NCBI RefSeq assembly: GCF_019656335.1 | Contig: NZ_BPLZ01000001.1 | Location: forward strand, 368,408-432,407 | Reading direction: 5' to 3' | From: Pseudomonas sp. NCCP-436 | GTDB taxonomy: Bacteria > Pseudomonadota > Gammaproteobacteria > Pseudomonadales > Pseudomonadaceae | DNA: 64,000 bases | In this document: in pieces, positions 22,548 through 31,484 of the stretch | Layout of the letters: each line of letters begins with the position of its first letter | Numbering within the stretch: the stretch's first letter is position 1 | Made by a program: the position numbers and the translations under genes | The notes under the pieces: model-generated | What the model was told of the DNA's origin: nothing | The model's database searches: none | The model's input: the letters and a program-made list of their open reading frames with translations, nothing else

Positions 22548-23024
22548 ATGTCCAGCAAGTCACGTCTGCTGCTCGCCTTTGCCCTAGCGGTGGGGCTGAC
22601 GTCGCTACTCGCTTCGGTATTCCAGACCCAGAGCAACCTGGCTGCACTGCAGGAACTTGGTGCACCGGTGCCGGTACAGGTACGGTTGCTCACCACGGGG
22701 CACGACCTGCTAGGTTTTGCGCCGTTGTTTGCCCTGCTCTGTGCGTTGGCCTTCGCTGTGGCTCTGCCAGCGGCTGTTGGCTGCGCCCTGCGCTTGCCGA
22801 CGCTGCGCTGGCCGATCTTTGCCCTGGCCGGTGCGTTGGCCATCTGGTGTGTGCTGGCCTTGGCCAACGCGTTGGCGCCGATGCCTACCCTGGTCGCTGC
22901 TGACCGTAACCTGCCGGGGACGCTCGGACTGATGCTCTGCGGCAGTCTCGGTGCTCTCTTGTTCGCCTGGCTCGCGCCGCAGCGCCATAGCCATGATGCA
23001 GTGGCTTGCGACGGACTTTCCTGA
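22548..23024 (+). CDS. Small integral membrane protein (158 aa)
   Basis: A 158-residue, strongly hydrophobic protein with about four predicted helices (near 6-26, 58-80, 85-106 and 128-148). Between the first and second lies a polar loop. Family not recognised. Its stop is 13 bp before the sugar dehydrogenase start, so it is likely in the same transcript and may serve as a membrane partner. That last point is only positional inference. Confidence 0.65.
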   Translation: MSSKSRLLLAFALAVGLTSLLASVFQTQSNLAALQELGAPVPVQVRLLTTGHDLLGFAPLFALLCALAFAVALPAAVGCALRLPTLRWPIFALAGALAIWCVLALANALAPMPTLVAADRNLPGTLGLMLCGSLGALLFAWLAPQRHSHDAVACDGLS

Positions 23025-23037
23025 CAAGGCGGTGTCC

Positions 23038-24138
23038 ATGCTGAAACCTATTCGTACCGTGTTGCTGGGTTGTCTTCTGGCTGTTGTCCCGTTGTCGGCC
23101 CTTGGCTATCGCATCGAGGTGCTCAGCGAGGGGCTGGAGCATCCCTGGTCGCTGGCTTTCCTGCCGGATGGCCGCATGCTGGTTACCGAGCGGGTCGGAC
23201 GGCTGCGAATCCTCGAAGCCGATGGCCGTATTGATCCGGAGCCGGTGGCCGGGTTGCCGGAGATTTTTGTCACCGGCCAGGCGGGTTTGCTGGAAGTAGC
23301 GCTGGACCCGGATTACCACGACAATCGCTGGATCTACCTGAGCTATTCCTATGGTGACGCCGAAGCCAACAACACGCGGCTGGCCCGCGCCCGACTGGTG
23401 GACGGCGAGTTGCAGGATCTGCAGGTACTCTTTACCGCCCGTCCGCTCAAGGCTGGCGCTGCCCACTATGGCGGGCGCATGACCTTTCTTGCTGACAAGA
23501 CCCTGATACTGACCTTGGGTGATGGCTTCGACTGGCGTGAGGAAGCACAGAATCCGACCAATCACCTGGGCAAGATCGTGCGCCTGAGCCGTGATGGCAG
23601 CGTGCCGTCAGATAATCCGCTGGTGGGGCAGGCGGGGAATGCCCCAGAAATATACAGCCTCGGCCATCGCAACGTGCAGGGTATCTTCTTCGATGCCGAG
23701 AACGGCCGCCTGTACAGTCACGAGCACGGCCCACGCGGCGGTGACGAGCTGAACCTGATCAAGCCTGGGAACAACTACGGCTGGCCGCTGGCGACCTTCG
23801 GTGTCGACTATACCGGTGCGCGCATTAGCCCCTACAGCAGCCTGCCCGGCCTGAGCGATCCGCTGCTGCACTGGACACCCTCGGTGGCACCTGCGGGTCT
23901 CACGCTGTATCGCGGCGAGTTGTTCCCGCAGTGGCAGGGGGATCTGTTTGTCGCCACTCTGGCGGAGGGCAGCGTACGCCGGATCCGCATTCACGGAGAC
24001 AGGCTCGCTGGTGAGGACATTCTGTTCGAAGAGTTGGGGGAGCGTATCCGTGACGTGCGCAGCGGTCCGGATGGAGCGCTCTACCTGCTTACCGACAGTG
24101 AAGAGGGGCGTCTGCTGCGCGTGCTGCCCAGCGAATGA
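23038..24138 (+). CDS. PQQ-dependent sugar dehydrogenase (Asd/YliI type)
   Basis: A 366-residue secreted beta-propeller of the glucose/sorbosone dehydrogenase family. The signal peptide is MLKPIRTVLLGCLLAVVPLSALG. Propeller motifs: LEHPWSLAFLPDGRMLVTER, GQAGLLEVALDPDYHDNRWIY, GHRNVQGIFFD and HEHGPRGGDELNLI, with GNNYGWPLATFGVDY. Family members use PQQ to oxidise aldose sugars in the periplasm. The ATG at 23038 starts the signal peptide; the open frame runs back to 22951. Substrate unknown; the E. coli relative oxidises several aldoses. Confidence 0.87.
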   Translation: MLKPIRTVLLGCLLAVVPLSALGYRIEVLSEGLEHPWSLAFLPDGRMLVTERVGRLRILEADGRIDPEPVAGLPEIFVTGQAGLLEVALDPDYHDNRWIYLSYSYGDAEANNTRLARARLVDGELQDLQVLFTARPLKAGAAHYGGRMTFLADKTLILTLGDGFDWREEAQNPTNHLGKIVRLSRDGSVPSDNPLVGQAGNAPEIYSLGHRNVQGIFFDAENGRLYSHEHGPRGGDELNLIKPGNNYGWPLATFGVDYTGARISPYSSLPGLSDPLLHWTPSVAPAGLTLYRGELFPQWQGDLFVATLAEGSVRRIRIHGDRLAGEDILFEELGERIRDVRSGPDGALYLLTDSEEGRLLRVLPSE

Positions 24139-24187
24139 GCCTGGATCCGTTAGACTGGCGATTCCCGATGCGGATGGAAGTGGTGCA

Positions 24188-24679
24188 TTGAAATATCTTC
24201 AGGGTTATCCCGTGGCGGTGCAGCAACAGGTGCGCCAGCTGATCGCAGATGATCGTCTGGGCGATTATCTGGCCCGGAGGTATCCCGGTCGTCACGACGT
24301 GCAGAGCGACAAGGCGCTGTACAACTACGTGATGACGCTCAAGCAGGCACATCTGAAGAATGCCCCGGCCATCGACAAGGTGCTTTACGACAACCGGCTG
24401 GATCTTACCCATCGTGCCCTCGGCCTGCACACAACGATTTCCCGCGTGCAGGGCGGCCGGCTCAAGGCGAAGAAGGAGATTCGCGTCGCCTCGTTGTTCC
24501 GCGATGCGGCGCCTGCCTTTCTGCAGATGATCGTGGTGCATGAGCTGGCGCACCTGAAAGAGGCCGAGCACAACAAGGCCTTCTACAAGCTCTGTGATTA
24601 CATGCTGCCGGGCTATGCGCAGATCGAGTTCGACCTGCGCATGTATCTGACCTGGCGCGAGATGACGGCGTCTGCCTGA
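24188..24679 (+). CDS. YgjP-like metal-dependent hydrolase (M48-type HExxH protein)
   Basis: A 163-residue protein with the zinc motif VVHELAHLKEAEHNKAFYKL, the YgjP/WLM-like arrangement of HELxH plus a downstream EH. The C-terminus is FDLRMYLTWREM. No ATG lies at the conserved N-terminus: the likely start is the TTG at 24188, giving MKYLQGYPVAV, with GGAAG about eight bases before it. The frame is open upstream into the sugar dehydrogenase gene, but that part is a shadow. Substrate unknown. The TTG start is my inference. Confidence 0.78.
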   Translation: MKYLQGYPVAVQQQVRQLIADDRLGDYLARRYPGRHDVQSDKALYNYVMTLKQAHLKNAPAIDKVLYDNRLDLTHRALGLHTTISRVQGGRLKAKKEIRVASLFRDAAPAFLQMIVVHELAHLKEAEHNKAFYKLCDYMLPGYAQIEFDLRMYLTWREMTASA

Positions 24680-24703
24680 GGCGGATGTTTAAGCCGGCAG
24701 TGC

Positions 24704-24937
24704 TCAGCCGCGCAGGCGTACGTCGAGCTGATCCACCACTTCGGCCTAATCGGCATCCTCGAGGATTTCCTCTCGCAGGAAGGCGGCTTGGACCGGGCTC
24801 CAGAAGGGCGCATCGGCCAGCCTGCAGTTGTCCGGCAGCGGCGCATGGCGACGGATGAAGGCTTCGATGGCGGCCGGCTCATTGGCCAGGCCGAGCTGCT
24901 TGAACAGGGCTGGGAGGTCGTGGACGGGCTGTTGCAT
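24704..24937 (-). pseudogene. DUF2789 gene interrupted by an in-frame TAG
   Basis: Reading from the ATG at 24937 gives MQQPVHDLPALFKQLGL and a DUF2789-type protein. A TAG at 24748-24746 follows EEILEDAD; after it the frame continues AEVVDQLDVRLRG to a TGA at 24704. The reconstructed product is 77 codons long, the usual family size, so only one codon is wrong. In family members as I recall them this position is tryptophan, so TGG to TAG is the simplest event. The truncated 63-residue protein would lack its last helix. Function of DUF2789 is unknown. Confidence 0.72.
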
Positions 24938-25127
24938 GGTGGGGCTCCGTGGCAGGCTGCGGGGGGCGTCGGACAGGCAGGGCTTGCGCCCGGTGCCGGT
25001 TGGTTCGGACACTGGAAACCCTAGGTTCTGTTCGACGGCTTGTCGAGCGAAGTCCGAAACTTACCTGTCAGGCGCTTCCCGGTGCAGTGTTCCGCCGCAC
25101 GGGCACGGTTGCGCAGATGGGCGCTAC

Positions 25128-25610
25128 TTACCGTACCTCCAGCACCTCGCAGCGCTGCAGGCCACTGGGCAGGCTCAGTTCTACCTCGTCGCCCGGCCCC
25201 TTGCCGAGCAGGGCGCGTCCCAGCGGGGCACCGCTGCCGAGAACCTGCACGAGCACGCCGTCGTGGTTCAGCCTGATGCTGGCCCCCGGTGGGCCGAGGA
25301 ACAGCCAGCGTGGCGTGCCTTGCTCGTCCAGTAGTTGTACCAGGGCGCCGAGTTCGATGCCGCGCTCCGGGACGAACGCACGCGGCTGCAGTTGCCCCCA
25401 GGTGATCAGTGTTTGACGCAGTTCGTCGACCCGGCGTGCCTGGCCGCTGGCCAGGTAGGCGGCCTCCAGGCCCAGGGTGTCGTACTTGTTTTCGGCAATG
25501 CTTTCTTCGTGAGTGGCGGCTTCGTGAGCGACCAGCGCGGCGTGCTGAGCCTGGTCCAGATCATCCTGCAACTGGCGGAGCACGTCGGCCAGCAAGCGTT
25601 TCTTGTCCAT
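25128..25610 (-). CDS. GreA/GreB-family transcription elongation factor-like protein
   Basis: A 160-residue protein. The N-terminal 70 residues are helical with ATHEESIAENKYDTLGLEAAYLASGQ, a Gre-type linker. The C-terminal half (about 85-160) is the FKBP-like Gre domain, ending with the typical GRALLGKGPGDEVELSLPSG. Gre factors bind RNA polymerase near the secondary channel. This protein has a shorter coiled coil than GreA, so transcript cleavage activity is uncertain. It begins 11 bp after the stop of the membrane protein gene upstream and is probably co-transcribed with it. Confidence 0.82.
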   Translation of the reverse strand: MDKKRLLADVLRQLQDDLDQAQHAALVAHEAATHEESIAENKYDTLGLEAAYLASGQARRVDELRQTLITWGQLQPRAFVPERGIELGALVQLLDEQGTPRWLFLGPPGASIRLNHDGVLVQVLGSGAPLGRALLGKGPGDEVELSLPSGLQRCEVLEVR

Positions 25611-25621
25611 GTTATGTTTGT

Positions 25622-27802
25622 CTATGGGCTGGTGAGGCGAGTCTTGTCCAGATGCGCACTCAGGGTACGCAGCGGAGCCAGTTGGCGGCAGATCAGGGCC
25701 AGTTGGATCTGTACCAGACGCTGGGTCTCGTCGGCATCCTCGGCGATCTGTTCCAGTTCCTGGGCTAGAACCTGTTCCTCGTCACTGTGAATGGCCAGCG
25801 TGCCGGTTCCGCGCAGGCCCGCAGCGATTTCGTCGAGGCTACTGGCGAGACTCTCGGCCTGTGTCAGCAGATGGCTCTGGATCGGCTGCGGCAGACGCTC
25901 GCCGCGGTGGGCGCCAAGGGCCGACAGGTAACCCAGTAAGGTGTGCGAGAGCACCAGGAAGCGGAAGCCCAGGTCGGCATCCTTACGGAAGTGTCCGGGT
26001 TCTAGCAGCATATTGCCTAGGGTCACCGACAGCGCGGCATCGGCATTGTGTGCGTTGCGTCGGGCCAGCCGATAGCCGAGGTCATCGCGCTTGCCCTGGG
26101 CATACTGGGTGATGATCTGCCGCAGGTAGGCGCTGTTGCAGCTCAGTGTGTTGGCCAGCAGGTGACCCAGGCGTCGGCCCTGCCAGTCCGGCAGGATCAA
26201 GAAAACTGCCAGGCCGGCAATCAGGCCGCCGAGCAGGGTGTCGATCAGGCGCGGCAGGAGCAGGCCGTAGCCGTTGCCGATCTGGTTGAAGCAGAACAGC
26301 ACCAGCAGGGTGATGGCCGCAGTGGCAAGGGTGTAGCGGTTGCTGCGGGTGGCGAAGAAGGCCACCCCGGCGATTACTGCGAACAGAGCCTGGATGCGCG
26401 GATCCGGGAACAGATCGAACAGTGCCCAGCCCAGCCCCAGACCGATCAGTGTGCCGCTGATGCGTTGCACCAGCTTGAGACGCGTTGCACCGTAGTTGGG
26501 CTGGCAGACGAACAGCGTGGTCAGCAAAATCCAGTAACCCTGGGTCGGATGGATCAGGTGCAGCAGGCCGTATCCGGCGGCCAGCGCCAGTGACAGGCGC
26601 AGGGCGTGGCGGAACAGCAGCGAGGTGGGCGTCAGGTGCTGGCCGATGCGCTCACGCACTTCGCGTAGGGAATGAGGCTCGCGGTCGAGCAGGCTGCTGT
26701 CCTGCTCCTCGGCCAGGGCATCGGGATTGCTGGCGTTGCCCAGTAGCCGGTCGAGGGTGGCCAGATTGCCGGCCAGTGCGCCGAGTGAGCGTAGAAGCCG
26801 GCGCCAGGCCGGATTGCTCTGCAGGTGCAGATGGTCGAGTGAGGCATGCAGATCTTCCAGCGCCTGGCTACAGAGCGCGCGATATTCGAACGGCTGGCGC
26901 AGTTCGATGGCGCTGCCCAGGCGCTCGCAGGCTTCACCGTGAAGGCGCAGCAGGCGTTGGCAGCGGAACAGTACGTCGCTGTGGAAGAAGGCTTCGGCCA
27001 GTTCGTTGTAGGGATAGTGCGAGGAACTGGCGCGCTCGTGGATATCCTGGGCGAGAAAGTACAGCTTCAGGTAGCGGTTGACCTTGGGCGCCGGGCGGCC
27101 GTTGCCGACCCGGTGCAGGATGACCTCCTTGGCCGCGTTCAGCGCCGACACCACCCGGCCGTTCTGTTGTGCCAGATCCAGACGGCGCTGCTCGACGTCC
27201 AGTTGTCGTATGGGCTCGAACAGCGTGGCCTTGATCTTGAGGTAGCGGCCCAGTTCGCGGAACAGCCGGGCCAGGCTCAGTTGCACCGGCTGGTGGGCGA
27301 ACAGACCGTGCCAGATCACCGATAACAGGCCATACCAGGCCGCCCCCGCCACCAGCAGCAGCGGCTCCAGCCAGAGGCCGGCCACCCCGCCGCGCTGCTC
27401 CACGCCGATCATGCTGTATACCGCCAGGATCAGCGTTCCGGAACCGAGCGTGGCGAAACGCTCGCCGAGGGCGCCGAGCAGGGTCAGAGCGAAGGTCGAC
27501 AGTGCCAGGGCGATAACGAACAGCCAGGGATAGGGGAAAAGGAACTCCACCGCGTAGGCGGCCGCGCTGAAACACACCAGGGTGACCAGTACCGAGCCGA
27601 GCCGGCCCTGCCAGCTGTCATCGGTTTCGGTCAGGGCGCTGGCGATGATGCCGAGAAACAACGGAATCAGCCCGTGTACCCAGCCCTGCCAACTGCACAG
27701 TGCGAGTGCCCCAGCCAGGGCGATGAACACCCGTAGACTGGCACTGAACTTGTCCAGTGCCCAGAGGCGGCGCAATGATTGGCGTAGACGAGGGCGGGGC
27801 AT
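25622..27802 (-). CDS. yccS: YccS/YhfK-type FUSC-family inner membrane protein
   Basis: A 726-residue protein with two blocks of hydrophobic helices (about residues 20-150 and 390-510), each followed by a long cytoplasmic part. This is the duplicated layout of YccS/YhfK and aromatic acid exporters. Characteristic segment: HPTQGYWILLTTLFVCQPNYGATRLKLVQRISGT, with GTLIGLGLGWALFDLFPDP. It is thought to be a transporter, but substrates are unknown for YccS. A gre-like gene follows after 11 bp. Confidence 0.87.
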   Translation of the reverse strand: MPRPRLRQSLRRLWALDKFSASLRVFIALAGALALCSWQGWVHGLIPLFLGIIASALTETDDSWQGRLGSVLVTLVCFSAAAYAVEFLFPYPWLFVIALALSTFALTLLGALGERFATLGSGTLILAVYSMIGVEQRGGVAGLWLEPLLLVAGAAWYGLLSVIWHGLFAHQPVQLSLARLFRELGRYLKIKATLFEPIRQLDVEQRRLDLAQQNGRVVSALNAAKEVILHRVGNGRPAPKVNRYLKLYFLAQDIHERASSSHYPYNELAEAFFHSDVLFRCQRLLRLHGEACERLGSAIELRQPFEYRALCSQALEDLHASLDHLHLQSNPAWRRLLRSLGALAGNLATLDRLLGNASNPDALAEEQDSSLLDREPHSLREVRERIGQHLTPTSLLFRHALRLSLALAAGYGLLHLIHPTQGYWILLTTLFVCQPNYGATRLKLVQRISGTLIGLGLGWALFDLFPDPRIQALFAVIAGVAFFATRSNRYTLATAAITLLVLFCFNQIGNGYGLLLPRLIDTLLGGLIAGLAVFLILPDWQGRRLGHLLANTLSCNSAYLRQIITQYAQGKRDDLGYRLARRNAHNADAALSVTLGNMLLEPGHFRKDADLGFRFLVLSHTLLGYLSALGAHRGERLPQPIQSHLLTQAESLASSLDEIAAGLRGTGTLAIHSDEEQVLAQELEQIAEDADETQRLVQIQLALICRQLAPLRTLSAHLDKTRLTSP

Positions 27803-27979
27803 GGAGACTCTGAGATAGCCGGGATGGACAAAGCCTACCGGAACTCGCAGGGTGGCGGGTATCTCGTCGAAGGGCAGGTATCGTGCATGTCGCCATTCTG
27901 GGGTTTTTCCGGAAATTGCGTGACGGCATGCTTCCTGCCTGCTAAGACTGAACAGGTTCTTTCCAAAGGCTTGCCATCC

Positions 27980-28711
27980 ATGCCTGCAGTATGTGTCTGG
28001 TTATTGCTCCTGCTGCTGATCCCTGCTGGCGCCTCGGCGGAGGCATTGCGGCTGGTGGCCAATCCCTGGCCGCCGTTCAACGACCGTACGCTGCCAGCCA
28101 GGGGGCTTTCCAGCGACCTGGTTGAGCAGGCCCTGCAGCGCGCCGGCTACGCCACTCTTTATGCCGAGGTACCCTGGGCACGGGCTGTTCAGGGGCTGCA
28201 GCGTGGCGAGTACGATGTACTGATCAACGCCTGGTACAGTGCCGAACGGGCCGAGTACGGCTATTTCTCCCAGCCTTACCTGATCAACCGCCTGCGTTTT
28301 ATGCGGCGCAAAAGCAGCAGCATCCGTTTTGAGACCCTTGCCGACCTGTATCCCTACAGCATCGCCGTGGTGCGTGGATACGCCTATAGGAAGGACTTTG
28401 ATTCTGATCCGAGGCTGAAGCGGATTGCCGTCAGCAGTTTCGAGAATGCCGCACGCATGTTGCACGCCGGACGGGTGCAATTGGCCCTGGAGGATGAATT
28501 GGTGGCGCGTTACTACCTGAGCCGCAAGTTGGAGGCGTTTCGCGACGAACTGGAGTTTCTGCCACAGGCGTTGAGTGAGAATGGCCTGCACATTCTGGTA
28601 CGCCGCAGTTACCCGGGGCACCAGGAAGTTGCCAGTCGTTTTGATCAGGCGATTCAAAGCATGATCGCCGACGGCAGTTACGAGCAGATCATTTCCCGGC
28701 ATGCGCCCTGA
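27980..28711 (+). CDS. Periplasmic substrate-binding protein, family 3 (amino-acid type)
   Basis: A 243-residue protein. Signal peptide MPAVCVWLLLLLLIPAGASAEA, then the SBP_bac_3 fold: LRLVANPWPPFNDRTLPARGLSSDLVEQALQRAGY, GEYDVLINAWYSAERAEYGYFSQPYL and a C-terminal IADGSYEQIISRH. No permease or ATPase gene is adjacent. Orphan proteins of this type in pseudomonads often lack transport partners. The start at 27980 is chosen because the signal peptide begins there; the open frame extends to 27824. Its stop lies inside a hairpin shared with the convergent diguanylate cyclase gene. Confidence 0.82.
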   Translation: MPAVCVWLLLLLLIPAGASAEALRLVANPWPPFNDRTLPARGLSSDLVEQALQRAGYATLYAEVPWARAVQGLQRGEYDVLINAWYSAERAEYGYFSQPYLINRLRFMRRKSSSIRFETLADLYPYSIAVVRGYAYRKDFDSDPRLKRIAVSSFENAARMLHAGRVQLALEDELVARYYLSRKLEAFRDELEFLPQALSENGLHILVRRSYPGHQEVASRFDQAIQSMIADGSYEQIISRHAP

Positions 28712-28728
28712 GCGATGTTTTCGCTCAG
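28708..28728. terminator. Bidirectional hairpin overlapping two convergent stop codons
   Basis: An 8-bp stem CTGAGCGA / TCGCTCAG with a 5-nt T-rich loop. The TGA at 28709-28711 (plus) and that at 28727-28725 (minus) lie in opposite arms. No U-tract follows, so termination would be weak. Confidence 0.5.
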
Positions 28729-29960
28729 TCGTGGACGGTTCGGGCGCGTCCCTGTTGTTTGGCGCGGTAGAGGCGGATGTCGGCTTCGTGCAGCAGACTT
28801 TCCAGATCATCCGGCTCGCCATGATGGAGGCCGGCGCTGAATGACAGCGGCGGGGCGCCAACGGAGTAATGCAGGCCCTTGCATTGCTGACGGAGATTTT
28901 CCAGGCCCCGTAGTACCTGCTCTGGAGCGTGCAGGCTGAGCAGAGCGAACTCCTCGCCGCCCAGGCGCCCCAGCAGCATCTTCGGGAAAGCCGTTTGCAG
29001 CGCCCGAGCGAAAACCACCAGAGCACTGTCGCCGCTGGCGTGGCCAAAGTTGTCGTTGATCTGCTTGAAATGATCGAGATCCAGCATCGCCACGCTGACC
29101 TGGCGCTGTTCCTGCTGTGCCCGTTGCAGGATCTGTATGCCCTGTTCGTAGAAGGCACGGCGGTTGTTCAGCCCGGTTAGCGCGTCGTACTGTGCGGCCT
29201 TTTTCAGAGCGCGCAGCAGATCACGGCGCTCCAGGGTCGACATGACCCGGCAGTTGAGTTCCTCTGGACAGAATGGCTTGCGCAGGAAGTCGTCGGCGCC
29301 GTGCTTGATGAACTGTGCGCTGAGCGATCCCTTGGGGTCGGCGGAAACGCCGATGATGATCAGTTCGCTGAAGCGCAGCTTCTGGCGCAGCAACTTGACC
29401 AGCTCGAAGCCGCTGACACCGGGCATGGCGTGATCGAGCACCAGCAGGTCGATGTCCGGTTGCAGATTGAGCTGGCGCAGAGTCTCCTTGCTGTCGCGTG
29501 CCTCGATGATCTGGTAGTGATGAGGTTCGAGGATGTGGCGAATGTAGTGGCGCTGGGGGTCGGAGTCATCGGCGATGAGGATCTTGATGCGGCTGTTGTC
29601 GTCGAGCCGGTGCAACAGGCGGAAGGCATACTCGTACGAGTGCTGGCTCTCCTTGAGCACGTAGTCGACCACCCCCTTCATCAGCAGTTCGTCGCGGCGT
29701 TGCTCGTTATAGCTACCGCTGAGCACGATGCATGGCAGGTGGTAGCGCATCACCAGGTCGACACTTTCGCCATTCGGCGCATCGGGCAGGTGCAGGTCGA
29801 CGATGGCGGCGAAGAACAGGGCTGCCGAGGTCTCCAGCATGACCTGCGCCTCGGCAAGGGAGGCACAGAAGATGGGCTGCAGATCAGGCTCCTGACGGAA
29901 CAGGTGTTCGAGGATCTTCAGTACGAGGGGACTGTCTTCGATGACCAGGATATTGCGCAT
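28725..29960 (-). CDS. Two-receiver diguanylate cyclase (REC-REC-GGDEF)
   Basis: A 411-residue response regulator. REC1 (about 3-118) has ED at 8-9 and phospho-acceptor D55 in IVDLHLPD. REC2 (about 125-240) has DD at 131-132, D176 in LVLDHAMPG and KPF. The GGDEF domain (about 255-411) has an intact active site, GRLGGEEFAL (334-338), and LDLDHFKQINDNFGHASGD. The RxxD inhibitory site nine residues before is absent (FPKM at 325-328). The protein should make c-di-GMP on phosphorylation, without product inhibition at that site. No histidine kinase gene is adjacent. The architecture is like PleD. Confidence 0.92.
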   Translation of the reverse strand: MRNILVIEDSPLVLKILEHLFRQEPDLQPIFCASLAEAQVMLETSAALFFAAIVDLHLPDAPNGESVDLVMRYHLPCIVLSGSYNEQRRDELLMKGVVDYVLKESQHSYEYAFRLLHRLDDNSRIKILIADDSDPQRHYIRHILEPHHYQIIEARDSKETLRQLNLQPDIDLLVLDHAMPGVSGFELVKLLRQKLRFSELIIIGVSADPKGSLSAQFIKHGADDFLRKPFCPEELNCRVMSTLERRDLLRALKKAAQYDALTGLNNRRAFYEQGIQILQRAQQEQRQVSVAMLDLDHFKQINDNFGHASGDSALVVFARALQTAFPKMLLGRLGGEEFALLSLHAPEQVLRGLENLRQQCKGLHYSVGAPPLSFSAGLHHGEPDDLESLLHEADIRLYRAKQQGRARTVHD

Positions 29961-30001
29961 GGGAAACTCCAGCCCAGGCTGTGTGTTGCTTTATATCAGC
30001 C

Positions 30002-31375
30002 TTACACGAGGCGTACACGTAGCGCGCGCCCTTTGATCTTCCCTTCACCGAGGCGTTGCAGGGCTTTGCGGGCTACATCACGTTGCACGGCCACGTAGGC
30101 CTGGTGGTCGAACAGGGTGATCTTGCCGACCTGGTCGCCGGCTATGCCGGCCTCGCCGGTGAGCGCGCCGAGAATGTCACCGGGACGCAGCTTTTCCTTG
30201 CGTCCGGCGCCGATGCACAGGGTATGCATAGGTGGCAGTAGTGCCTCTCCTGTGCGATCCGCCGGTAGTGGATACCAGGCTGGAGGCTGACCCTGAAGCA
30301 CCTCGATGGCTTGAGCGCGAGCGGCCTCGGCGGGTGCTACCAGGCTTAGTGCCAGGCCCTTTTCGCCGGCCCGACCACTGCGTCCGATGCGATGGATGTG
30401 TACTTCGGCATCGCGCGACAGCTCGACATTGATCACCAGCTCCAGACCCGCGATGTCCAGTCCGCGCGCAGCCACGTCGGTGGCTACCAGTACGCTGAGG
30501 CTGCGGTTGGCGAACAATGCCAGGATCTGGTCGCGCTCACGCTGCTCAAGGTCGCCATGCAGGGCGGCAGCAGAAATTTTCTCGGCTTCGAGTCGGGCGG
30601 CCAGTTCGTCGCACTGCTGGCGGGTGGCGCAGAAGGCCAGGGCCGGCTGCTTGCGAAAGTGTCGCAGCAGTGTCGCGACTGCCTGCAGGCGTTGTGCTGC
30701 GGCAATCTCGTAGAAACGCTGTTCGATCTGTGAGTCGTTGTGCAGCGCCTCTACCTCGACATGCTCCGGATTGCGTAGGAAGCGTGCCGCCAGTTGTGCG
30801 ATGCCGGCCGGGTAAGTGGCGGAGAACAGCAGCGTCTGCCGTCGTTCCGGGGTTTGTCCGATGATCTCGCTGATGCTGTCGACGAAGCCCATGTCAAGCA
30901 TGCGGTCGGCCTCGTCGAGTACCAGGGTATTTAGCCCGTCGACTTTCAGCGTACCCTTGCGCAAGTGTTCCTGCACCCGTCCAGGGGTACCGACGATGAC
31001 GTGTGCACCGTGCTCCAGCGAGCCGACCTGCGGGCCGAAGGGCACGCCACCGCAGAGTGTGAGAATCTTGATGTTGTCGGCAGCGCGGGCCAGGCGGCGC
31101 AGTTCCTTGGCGACCTGGTCGGCCAGCTCCCGGGTTGGACAAAGCACCAGAGCCTGGCAGCCGAAGTAGCGCGGATTGAGTGGATGCAGCAGGCCGATGC
31201 CAAAGGCTGCAGTTTTCCCGCTGCCGGTCTTGGCCCGGGCGATCAGGTCGCGACCCTTGAGGATCATCGGCAGGCTGGCGGCCTGAATCGGGGTCATCTC
31301 ACTGTAGCCGATGGCGGCGAGGTTGGACTGCATGGCGGGGGACAGGGGCAGGCTGGAAAAGGCAGGGTGGCTCAC
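30002..31375 (-). CDS. dbpA: ATP-dependent RNA helicase DbpA
   Basis: DEAD-box helicase of 457 residues, exactly the E. coli DbpA length. Motifs: [58 protein letters not shown] and HRIGRSGRAG. The C-terminal 75 residues are the DbpA RNA-binding domain (RPGDILGALTGEAGIAGDQVGKI). Family members act on 23S rRNA hairpin 92 during 50S assembly. The start is the GTG at 31375 (GTG AGC CAC), as no ATG lies at the conserved N-terminus; AGG sits about nine bases before it. It lies upstream of the diguanylate cyclase gene with a 41-bp gap. Confidence 0.93.
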   Translation of the reverse strand: MSHPAFSSLPLSPAMQSNLAAIGYSEMTPIQAASLPMILKGRDLIARAKTGSGKTAAFGIGLLHPLNPRYFGCQALVLCPTRELADQVAKELRRLARAADNIKILTLCGGVPFGPQVGSLEHGAHVIVGTPGRVQEHLRKGTLKVDGLNTLVLDEADRMLDMGFVDSISEIIGQTPERRQTLLFSATYPAGIAQLAARFLRNPEHVEVEALHNDSQIEQRFYEIAAAQRLQAVATLLRHFRKQPALAFCATRQQCDELAARLEAEKISAAALHGDLEQRERDQILALFANRSLSVLVATDVAARGLDIAGLELVINVELSRDAEVHIHRIGRSGRAGEKGLALSLVAPAEAARAQAIEVLQGQPPAWYPLPADRTGEALLPPMHTLCIGAGRKEKLRPGDILGALTGEAGIAGDQVGKITLFDHQAYVAVQRDVARKALQRLGEGKIKGRALRVRLV

Positions 31376-31484
31376 GGAAATGGACCTGAAGAAAGATTGG
31401 CCGCTAGTGTAGCAGTGCATGCCGGACGTGATTGCCCTTCGGGTCACTGGCCAGTGCCTCGGACATGCTGCAGGTGGACTGTTC

